Position numbers and translations under genes: made by a program
Shown: positions 34,401 through 43,708 of the stretch, piece after piece
Numbering within the stretch: the first letter of the stretch is position 1
Layout: every line of letters begins with the position of its first letter
The notes under the pieces: generated by a model
The model's input: only the letters and a program-made list of their open reading frames with translations
The model's database searches: none
Told to the model about the DNA's origin: nothing
NCBI GenBank assembly: GCA_013420905.1
Contig: JAAXNY010000014.1
Location: 372,001-436,000 of the forward strand
DNA length: 64,000 bases
Direction: 5' to 3'
Origin: Collybia mongolica
Lineage: Eukaryota; Basidiomycota; Agaricomycetes; Agaricales; Clitocybaceae

Positions 34401-36371
34401 AAATGATTCTCAGGCTGCCAATTGTTAGGCCTTCCACGGCTCAGCGCTCAGGAACTGGCATTCGGTAAATACGAACGCTCTCTTGTAGTAAGGCCTGCGG
34501 TGCTGACCAAGAATGCATGTAGATCATCCGGCACGGCCTTTGGTACAAACAAGTCATCAATGGCAGGGCATATGGCGATGGTCTGTCGTGTTGTGCTCTG
34601 TATCCTACTGTACCTTATGTGAAGCAATATAGGAGTCTATCTGGCGAAGGAGGGCTCAATTTCGATGGGGTCTTACGCCCAGAGTGGCAGATCTACCTGG
34701 AGAAAGAGCAAGATCTGCCCGACGAACTGCGTGGCGCTCGCCGAGATTGTCAACTTGCCTTTCCAATTCGTGAGCCACAATCCGTACTTTGTGATTAAGG
34801 ATACACATTGGATTATGTGGTACGCAAAATCTAGCCAACTTTTAGTTATTTATGACCTACACACGTTGTGCAGCCGGTATCTGCTCGTGAAAGGCGTGAT
34901 GGAAGTCTCTTACAACGCACAGGGCGTCGAGATCGTCGCTCAACCCCTAACGGGGCCCAGCGAGGACGTCCCTCTCGTCAAGCTCGATCCCAAACATCCC
35001 GTCACGCTGTCCAACCAATCAATTCAGATCCCGGAGCCTTCATACCAGCTCGACGCACTCCTGCAGGCGAGGTCGCAGGAGTACCAAGAGGACGAGAACG
35101 ACGAAGACGACTTTGCGATCTTCGCGTATGCGGCTGCTCCGTCTGGGCCCGAAGTGCCTGACGATGGAGACGACGATGACGGCCACTTCGACCTAGACGA
35201 CGAGGACGACTACAGGGTCCGGCCATCAAAGCCCGCTCCCGCAATGTCGAAGGGGAAGGAAAAGGCACCTGCAGCACCATCAAGGCCGGCGAACGACTGG
35301 AAGCATGACGCCGAGTGGGTGAACAGCACCGTGGAGAAGCTGATGCCACCGCCCGTGGACTCGACGCCCGGTGCGACGATGGCCGTGCAGCGGGAGCTGC
35401 GGGCGATGCTAAAGGAGCAGGAGAACGTGGGGAGCTTGAGGGAGCTGGGGTGGTACATGCCCCCTGAGCTCGTGGGTGATAATCTGTTCCAGTGGATCGT
35501 GGAGATGCACTCGTTTGAGGAGGGGCTCCCGATCGCGAAAGATATGCGGGCGAGGTGCGTTTCGCGGGCGGGGTTTCTTGTGATGCAGGTTGGGCTGATG
35601 TTGTTATCATTTGTTGGGTAGGAACTTGAACTCGATCATATTCGAGATCAGGTTCCCGCCCTCGTTCCCTCTCGCACCGCCGTTCTTCAGGATCGTCACG
35701 CCCCGCTTCTTGCCCTTCATCCAAGGCGGGGGCGGACATATAACCGGAGGTAACTACACCCAACTCCAACCCCTTCACAAGCAGACACACACTTACTCAC
35801 TTCTCTCCCTTTTATCCCCCCAGGCGGCTCGATCTGTATGGACCTCCTGACAGCTGACGGTACTGCATTTTTCCCTTCCCCAAGTTCTTGCTCTCGTGAC
35901 TGACCAGTGTCGTCAGGATGGCTCCCAAGCTACAGGTAACCCATCCAGCCCCATGCCCATACCATAAAAACTCACCCAACATCCACTCACCCACTTATCC
36001 AAAAAAAAAAAAAAAAAAAAAAGCATCGCAGCGATCCTTCTCCAGATCAAGCTCGCGATCTCCAACCTCGACCCGCGCCCCGCACGGCTCGCGTCCAACT
36101 TTCACCAGTGAGTTTGACAGGCGCCCTGCGTGCCGGCCTTCGGGCTCTCGAGTGATAGTTGATTAACTGATCTTTTGCTTCGCCTGGTAGGGCGTATGAA
36201 GTGCACGAGGCGCTGACGGGGTACAAGAGGGCCGCGGCGACGCATGGATGGCAGGTACGTTGGCTGGCTGCTGTCTGGCGTCTGGCGCTTTGTGGCTTGG
36301 CCCCGTATGGGTGATGTTGATTAATGCGTGATTCGCAGGTTCCGGTGGGGATTGACAAGCTTGTGCGGTGA
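31458..36371 (+). CDS. PARP-type ADP-ribosyltransferase fused to a UBE2Q-type ubiquitin-conjugating (E2) domain
   Basis: About twenty exons splice in frame to roughly 1,200 residues; the first two introns (about 31527-31580) are least certain. Order: an N-terminal RWD-like part (VICDERGKHVLAVNILTSD, DYPKNHSFFSYSPD); LCTRYCIVCHNRL and ALKPYVCDSKLCAYQY, a Cys motif as in PARP6/8; the PARP catalytic core with AFHGSALRNWHSIIRHGL, GRAYGDGVYLAKEG and CRYLLVKGVMEVSY; an acidic linker; and a C-terminal E2 domain with WIVEMHSFEEGLPI, IIFEIRFPPSFPLAPPFFRI and GGSICMDLLTADGWLPSYSI, matching UBE2Q around the catalytic Cys. The PARP site keeps His and Tyr but shows no Glu at the third position, so mono-ADP-ribosylation is more likely than polymer synthesis. 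PARP-UBC fusions are known in fungi. It is convergent with the enoyl-CoA hydratase gene. Confidence 0.85.
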
Positions 36372-36489
36372 TTCGGTGGTGGTGATGGCGATGGCGATGG
36401 CGATGTTGGGCTGTTGGGCTGTTGGGGGTGTATTGTGGAGATGTGGAGACGCGGGGAGTTCGAATGGGCCTATCCGGTCCTTCGAGACG

Positions 36490-38115
36490 AACTCAAAACT
36501 TAAAACTCAAACTCAAGCTCGAATTTCATTTGTATAAATAGTTCCATTTACATCTACGTCTCGGAATCGAAATGTCATCGGTGTTCATATAAAATGCAAA
36601 GGTTCAAACTTCATACATAACCGTATCACATTTCCGCACATGTCACAACACGTCAAGTGGAAGAGAGTGATAAATAGAAAAATTTGACATTCATTAGGGC
36701 GTGAGGAGATATCTAATCCTCAGAGTTTCGACTTATGGCTAACGTTTCGGTGATGCGCTGCGTTGATGGTAGGCTGTCGGATGTCAGGATGTCGAGATGT
36801 CGGGATTTCGTTTATCCGTCGAAACAAAACTCAAACTCAAACTCAAGCTCAAGCTCGAAATCCATTTGTATAAATAGTAATCCTCTACCCATCTACATAT
36901 ACATCTACATATACATATACATATACATCTCGGAATTGAAATCAAAATCAAAATCAAAATGCTATAGGTGTTCGTATATGTAGATGCAAGGATCATACAC
37001 ATATGGTGCATATACTGTCCAATAATTACAATCAGCAGTTTGTTACATAGCCTTGACTTTTCCAACAAAAATAACATGAGTTACCTATGGTTATCATACT
37101 AATCTCACCTCCTTGTGCACATCATTAATCTACACAAGTTGTAGGGTAAAGCTGTGCTTTTTTTTACAAGTGGAAAGCATGAAATTGTTTCACACAACTT
37201 GCTGGTCTGGTAATCAATTTGCACGGCATAGAAGAAATACACACCTATCTTCAACCTCATACAAGAATCACATTACTTCCACTTATTGCAAACTGACGTA
37301 ACCTGATCTTTAGTACATATGAGACACATCTTATATAGTTGCACACCTTCTCTTCATTGTTTCACTTTGGTTGTGTTTCTTTTTATTATTTATTTATTTT
37401 TTGTTGGAGACAGGAAAGGCCCAATTTATGGCTTATCAAACAAGCACATTGATGGTGCAAATTCTTTTCTTTCCACTTGATTATTGATAACCCCTTGCCA
37501 TCCATGCAGCCTTTGAGCAATGGACATAAGCCTTGATTCTCTCGGGCCTTGCTTTAATCCTCAATGCCCCTGTGTAATCTGTATTTCAACCCATATGTAT
37601 TTTAATTCAAGGTGATGAACATTTTGCGAAATCGGGGTAGTTGCGCAAGATCAATTATTGGACACTATATGCGCCATATACACAACCATATCACATTTCC
37701 GCACATGTCACAACACGTCAAGTGGAAGAGAGTGGTAAAAATAAACGTCATTAGGGCGCGAGGAGATATTCAATCCTCGACGTTTCGACTTAGGACTAAC
37801 GTTCAGTGATGCGCTACGTTGATGGTAAGCTGTTCGATATGGACATGTAGGGGTTTCGTTTGGGCCCACAGTACATATCCGGTCCGTCAAAATGAACACA
37901 AAACTCAAACTCAAACTCCAAAAACCAAACAATCTAAACAGTCCTTCTTGGTGTCTTTACCCATCTACGTCTTCCACCAAATCGTACACAACCAACACGT
38001 CGAGTGAGAGAGCATGATAAAACAAAAATACACATCATTTATTAGTACACGAGGAGATATCCATATCCAATCCTCAAAGTTTCGACTTGAGATGCGAGAT
38101 ATCCAAGCGTCTCCA
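36490..38115. repeat. Three diverged tandem units, the middle one split by a transposable element
   Basis: Units start with a CTCAAACTCAAACTC hexamer run at about 36490, 36826 and 37895. They continue with CATTTGTATAAATAGT, a CATCTACRT-rich block, TATCACATTTCCGCACATG, TCACAACACGTCAAGTGG and CGAGGAGATATNNAATCCTC-N2-GTTTCGACTT, ending TACGTTGATGGTA. Unit 2 is interrupted at 37002-37678 by a TIR element. Unit 3 is shortened and runs to the stop codon of the minus-strand gene at 38119, so it is probably part of that gene's 3' UTR. Confidence 0.8.
36996..37684. mobile_element. 677-bp non-autonomous TIR element with 6-bp target duplication
   Basis: The element (37002-37678) has terminal inverted repeats. 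The left end is TATGGTGCATATACTGTCC followed by AATAATT. The right end, reverse complemented, is TATGGCGCATATAGTGTCC followed by AATAATT (2 mismatches in 26). It is flanked on both sides by TACACA (36996-37001 and 37679-37684). It interrupts a tandem repeat unit whose two halves rejoin when the element is removed, which independently proves insertion. The interior is AT-rich and has no convincing frame. It fits a MITE or internally deleted DNA transposon; the superfamily is unassigned. Confidence 0.85.
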
Positions 38116-38118
38116 CTA

Positions 38119-39387
38119 TCACAAAAAAATCACACCAACATTAGCCAACTCCAAAATCCCAAGAACAAAACCACCAGGACGTACCCACGGGACCCACACC
38201 GCCCCCTCCCCACCCCCACCCAACGTATCCCGAAACCTAGGCGCCCGCCTCTCCCTAAACGCATCCACGCCCTCCTTCGCGTCCCCACTCCTCCCCAGCA
38301 CCCGAATCGCGCGCGAGTCAAGCAGGTGGTTCTCCTCGATGCTCTCCCCAGGGTGCTGCAGCAGCGCCTTCGTATACGCCACGGCCGTCTGGGACGTGTG
38401 CGCCGCGAGCTCCGCCGCGAACGCGCGCGCGGCGGGGAGCACCGCGGCGCGCGTGGGGAGGATCTCGTGGTACAGCCCTGCGAGGTGCGGCGAGGACGGG
38501 GAGAGGGTCGTCCCGGTGAGGAGGAGGGCAGTCGCGCGGGCGTGCCCGAGGAGCCGGGGGAGGAGGTAAGTTGAGGTTGCTGAGGGTGAGGGTGGGGGGT
38601 TAGTAGGTGGGGTGGGAGGGGGAGTGAGGGAGGGGCGTACCTTCTGCGGGGATGCCGCGCCGGACGAAAGGGAAGGTGAGCTTTGCGCCAGCCCAGACGA
38701 AGCGGAAGTCGAAGGGGAGCTGGAAGGCGGTCATGCCTGCCCCGGCCTGTAGAGGGTTTGTGTCGAAGTCAGCGTCAGATGGGGTGAGGGAGGGGGGGGG
38801 GGGCGTACTGCGTGGCCGTTGACGGCTGCGATGGTGATCTTGCGGCAGCGCGAGATGGCGATGGAGACTGTGCCGCCGGAGTCGCGGTGTGCTAGTGGGA
38901 CGAGTCAGTAGGGGTTGGGATGGGGGGGGGGGGGGGGGGGAAGGGTTGGCAGACGCACCGTGTTCGCCCTCTTTCTCTGCCTCTTCCTCCCAGAGCAGGT
39001 CCCACCCGCCGGATATGTCCGCCTGTCATAACAAAAGAAATAGAGGGAAAAAGAAGAGGCGTGTGTTAGGATATTATATTGCAGTAGTCGAATGAGAACA
39101 GACGTACCCCGGAGCAGAAGGCGGGCGCGGTGGGGTCCGCAGTGAGGATAACAGCGCGGACGTCGTCGTCCCTGTCGCAGAGGTTGAATGCGGTGATGAG
39201 CTCGTGGATGATGTTCTTGTTGATCGAGTTGCGCCTGTCCGGTCGATACCGAGGCTGTGGATCAGAGCAGGGTGAGATTGGGGCACTGGATGACGTACGC
39301 TTGGGGGCGGTTGATGACGATGGTGACTACGGTGCCGTCGAGGGAGATGAGGATGTCTTTGAACTGGAGAGAGCTGTAGTCGACCAT
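38119..39387 (-). CDS. Enoyl-CoA hydratase/isomerase family protein
   Basis: Six minus-strand exons from the ATG at 39387 (exon 1 39387-39299, exon 2 39234-39108, last exon ending at 38119) encode about 300 residues. Crotonase-fold marks in order: TIVINRPQARNSINKNIIHE, DVRAVILTADPTAPAFCSGADISGG, ITIAAVNGHAAGAGMTAFQ (oxyanion-hole loop) and FPFVRRGIPAEATSTYLLPRLLG, where the Glu of PAEA matches the catalytic acid of delta3,delta2-enoyl-CoA isomerases. A role in fatty-acid beta-oxidation in peroxisome or mitochondrion is inferred. No C-terminal SKL-type signal is present (the end is VGVIFL), and no clear mitochondrial presequence. Intron 3 and intron 4 contain long sense-strand C tracts (38920-38941 and 38794-38807). 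Hydratase versus isomerase activity cannot be settled from sequence alone. Confidence 0.88.
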
Positions 39388-39762
39388 CGTTGTCGGTGAG
39401 GAACGATGCTTAACCACACTTGTCGCCGTTTCGGACAGATATCACGAGCCAATTTTTTTTAATTTACCGAAACCTACTTGCCATAGTTGCCGGGTGCACT
39501 AAGCCCAACAAGTCGATGATACAACACTTTTATTACGGTACATACCAACATGGAACACGCCTGTATTTGACGGGGAAAAAGCGGGGACAGGGGAAAGCAA
39601 GAACGTATATCACAACGCTAACACGACCGTCGACTGGCACCTGCCTGCCCGCCCAACAAAGAACCTTGACAACCCAAATCCACCAAATATAGCTTGACCA
39701 ATGACGCGGACGCCCCGTGAACCATAGCCATAGCCACCCACCACCGCCACCATCACCACCAC
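39388..39762. other. Short intergenic stretch, no feature seen
   Basis: This lies between the enoyl-CoA hydratase start and the next minus-strand gene end. It carries no TATA box, repeat or RNA that I can support. Confidence 0.4.
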
Positions 39763-41154
39763 CTAGATTTCCCCACCGAGCAGCGCAATCGCAGCCCAGA
39801 TCTCCGCCCTCGCCTTCTCAGCGTCCGCAATGTCCAACGCGCCCATCGCAGTCCTGCAGTGCTCCTGCACCTTTGCAGAGACACGCCCGCTTAATCCTTT
39901 TTTCTTTTTTCGCTTCTCCACACGGTCAGGCGACGCCCTCGCGTCCGAGCCGCGCGGGACCGCATCCTCACCAGGGGAAGACCTCATCTCAGCTCCAGGG
40001 GCCCCTAATCCACCCGCCAGCGGACCCGACGACGAGGCACGACGGGGAAGCACAGGGGGCTCCGGTTCGCCCACCGGAAAATCCACGGGCGAATCGAGAC
40101 TGAGGCGCTCCGCGACTCGGATCGGGCTGGGATTGGGCCTGGGGCTGGGCTGACAGCTCGGTCCCGCTGCCCCTCCATGTACTTTACCACCACCACCACC
40201 ACCACCACTACTACTACCCCCGCCCCCTGGGCCTAGCGGCCCGGATCGCTCAACAGCAGGACACAGTGGCGCGGCGTCCACGTGCACGCCATCCCGATCC
40301 CGATCCCGAGACTCGTTGCCAAACTGCAGCGCACGTCAAGCATCCTTCCTGAGTGGGGGCTCGCACACCGCCGACGGCGCCTCCTACAAGCGTCAACTGC
40401 CCTGTCAAACCACCACCACCACCGTCAGTCAGTCACTCAGTCACGCATGCGTTCCCCGCTAGAGAAAGAGCCGGGCAACGCGGCACGTACCCAATACACA
40501 CAGCTGCGGCATGTCTAGCCGTGTCTTGGTCATGGGCGCCATGTTCTGCATCGCGAGCGTGTTGAGCATCGCCCACGTGTCCTCATCGCATACCAGCGCA
40601 CCGACGAGCGTCGTGCGCAGGTGGTCGTGATCGGGCCTGTAGGTATATACATTGTCGACGCGCACGCTGTGCGCCGCAAAGGTAGGGAGGAAGGCATGCA
40701 GGGGAGTACGGTGCGAGATGCAGAGCGTGGTGTTGATGCCTGTGCCTGTGTCGGTGCCAGTTTTGGGGGCGTCAGCATTGGCAGCACCAGAGGAAGCCCC
40801 GACGAGGACACGCCACACCCCGCAGCGCGAGCTCGTAACCTTGCTCAGAGGAGGGGGCACCATCGTAATCGCGTTCGTGGTGGTGGTGGTGGTGGTGGTG
40901 GCGGTGGTGGGGGTAAGAAACGAGCCTGAGTCTGAGCCTGGGCCTGAGCCTGAGCCTTGGAGCATGGCTCTTACTAGGGCCGGCTGAGCCACGCGTCCGC
41001 CGCGTGCCCGTGTCCATGCCCATGTTGCAGGGCGTGGCGCCTGGTCACTGGGATGCGGACGGACGAGCGACGGGTGTCTGGGGAGCTGGGGGGGCTGGGT
41101 CGCAGGATCGCGGGAAGGGTCGCGTCCTGACCTGTGTCCCCCGTGCCATGTCAT
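39763..41154 (-). CDS. Uncharacterised protein, C-terminus resembling Vta1/LIP5
   Basis: Two long minus-strand frames, 41154-40459 and 40287-39763, are probably exons of one gene joined by one or two introns that I could not fix (candidate donor GTGTGTATTG at about 40504, acceptor TTTGACAG at about 40420). The first part has a poly-Thr run from an ACC microsatellite, then VWRVLVGASSG and a H/R-rich stretch with VRVDNVYTYRPDHDHLRTT. The second part has poly-Gly and proline-rich linkers, a KRKKKK basic run and ends RVSAKVQEHCRTAMGALDIADAEKARAEIWAAIALLGGEI. That last segment has the spacing of the C-terminal helical domain of Vta1/LIP5, a Vps4 co-factor, but the N-terminal Vta1 domain is not visible. 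High GC makes spurious frames likely here, so both gene and function are tentative. Confidence 0.35.
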
Positions 41155-43708
41155 CTTCCATGCCTACTTGGCTCGCGGGGGTCGATCACGACCGATGGAG
41201 AACTGAATCGGATCGGATTGGGGGGCTATTTATCGTTTATCGTTATCGATATCGTTATCGCGGTTGTTTGTCGTCTATCGTTTATCGTAACCGTGGGTAT
41301 CGGTATCCGAGGAGGAGAACAGCTCACGAGAGGGATGCCCGTAACCACACGACCCACGACCCCAAGGCCTGTCTATACCCAAGGGCAGGAAAGGGAATTT
41401 ATTTTTCCAAGGTTCGTTCGCAGATGTGCGAAAGCGGCTTGCGTTGAGCGAATAGGCGTATGTTATAGGGCCAGCCCGTGCGTGCGTGCTGCGCAGAACA
41501 GGAACACCAACCAGCCAGCGGCCCTTCAAGACCCGTGAAACTGGAAGAGGCGAGAAGAAGCAGGATAGGACGCTAGAACCCGAGCGAGTTCGACCCCAGC
41601 GGCGCTCGTTTGGTGTGTAATCGTGATCGTACGTACTACAAGCACATTGTCGTTGTCGAATATGGTGTTGTTGTTGTTGTTTAAAGGTATATTTTCGGTT
41701 TTTTTTTTTTTCGTTTTTTCGGTTTTTTCGTTATACGTATTCGGAGATGAAACGCGAGTGGTGTGGTGTTGTGTAGTGAGGCTTCCCTTTCCTGCCCTGT
41801 TGGCTGCTTACCTACGCATGCGTGCCCGCAGAAAGCCACGATACGGAATGACTCAGCGCCACATCGAATTTATCCCAACCGCAGCTGGATCCCGAAGTCC
41901 TGGGTCTCCTGGGGACCCACACGATGCCAGCCCTGGGACATACCCATCGCACCTAAATTCACCAGTCATTACAAATAGGCCCGGGAGCGCGCGCGGTTGG
42001 GTTAGTCGGTCGGGGTGTTGGTCGGGGTGTCGGGGCATGAATGACGGGAAGCAACCTTGCGCGCTTACATGCACAGGGCTAAAAACTTTTTAATTCCGTT
42101 TCGTTTGGGTTTTTCCATTTCATTTCATTTCGTTTCATTTCATTGTTTCGGTTTTCGGTTTTCGGTTTCGATTTTCGATTTTCATTTCAGATAACGCGGA
42201 TGGGAAGCGGGCAGGGGCAGCGATAAGCTAAGCGGGGGAGGGGGGATGCGGGAGCGGAGTTGGGGGGGAGTATTGGGACTCAGAGATGAAACGGGGTTTA
42301 ACTTTTGGGATTTCCTTCCGTTCGTGTGTTGCGTGTCGTGCGCGTGGGTGGGCGATCGGGAGGGGTTGGTAAGGGTTGGTAAGGGTTGGTAAGGGTTGGT
42401 ACGTCGTCGTAGTCGGAAGATTGGGATTGGGTTGTACCATAGCGGGAGGGGGGGCAGGGTGGTACGTTGCGGCGCGTGTGGTGGTCCATGGGGATGACGC
42501 CCGAGGTACTAGTTTGAGCCCAATGTACGATCTCAGCACATTCATTCATATCCATAGCTTCATAACAATACAATCCCGCACCAAGTACACCACCATCCAT
42601 ACCCAGCAGCACCCTTGCGTCCCCAATACCCCACTTGGGTTTCGCGATGGGCCACCTCGAACGAGTTTTTGGAGCGTGTTTTGCCAAATGGGTTGGTGGT
42701 GGGTGTGAGAAAAAAGACTTACGTCGGTAATTACTTTGGGAGAGGGAAAACGTTGTTGTGGTTCGTGATTTACCTCCTCCTCAGACTTGGAACTTTTTGC
42801 ATTTTTTGCGACGGAGAGGTGGTGGTAATACGACTCGGGGAAGAGCGAGCGGAGTTTCGACGTGAGCCTGCAGACGCTAGGCGTTGCGGTCGGGCTTTGA
42901 AGTCTATCGAAATATCCAATTTCCGTTACCTCTCCCTGACCTTCTGCGCTCCAAGTCTAACACGGTTATGGGAGGCTTGCTCTAGTAGGGCTGCCTTGCG
43001 TCACAAATTCCCATCCAGCCAGCCAGCAGAGATCCAGAGATTAGTGCGAAAAATTGGGCCGGGGGTGCAGCCAGGAATCTTTGGTAGCCGCAAGTGGCCG
43101 GGAGGGTATCTATATCAGTCAAACTTTTCTGTCAGAAATTCAGAGGTTTTCCTGGGCTGAGGATAACGTATACTATTATTCTTTCAGGGTTAATAACCCT
43201 ACCCGTGGTATGTATGTATTTCATTGACATATTGGCTTGGCTAAATTGCAAAAGTTCTTTCTTTAGATCTTCAGGTTTGCGAGGACGCGGAGACGACGCC
43301 GTGACTGGCGTGGTACATGACGGGCAGGTGAGGGACACTCGACAGCCTGACCAGGGACACCGTCCTCACGGAGAAATCTTAGACGGGGATCTGAACCGGA
43401 GAATCAGAGCCTTGCCCCCGTTCCCCGTGCAAACTGCCGAGATTCGCTGATTCGATAATTATATTGGTCACCCGATTTTTTCTTGATCATACCCGTACGT
43501 AACGTCCATTGCATTAGGTTATGCCAAAACGATAAACTTCACCCCTTCAAAAGGGGGGATCCCAGAGCCCTCCCTCCAGCATATTTTTTCCCCCTCTGTC
43601 CTCCCCAACGACCGCACCTACCCGCTTGTGCGACACCCAAAGAAAAAACGAGGCAGAGGCTCCACCCCCTCCCCCCCCCCTACCCAAAAAAAAAAAGAAA
43701 AAAAGCAG
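41155..43708. other. Intergenic stretch with simple repeats
   Basis: No gene is recognised. It contains TTTATCGTTTATCGTTATCG repeats (41229-41290), TTGTTGTTGTTG (about 41667), a T tract (41699-41710), TTTCATTTCATTTCGTTTCA and TTTTCGGTTTTCGGTTT runs (42111-42185), and four copies of AAGGGTTGGT (42361-42400). Frames at 42615-43160 and 43094-43450 lack motifs. The last 30 bases before the F-box ATG are A-rich. Confidence 0.5.

Noticed and set aside
35002..35790. 262-codon minus-strand frame
   Set aside because: Antisense of the acidic linker and E2 exons of the PARP-E2 gene; its Ser/Arg/Pro composition is a GC artefact.
38014..38574. 186- and 160-codon plus-strand frames
   Set aside because: Antisense to the last exons of the enoyl-CoA hydratase gene, with no motif.
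42361..42400. Telomere-like AAGGGTTGGT repeats (and GGGGTT at 19598-19622)
   Set aside because: Only four (or fewer) units, inside the window and not TTAGGG, the usual fungal telomere unit; a simple microsatellite.
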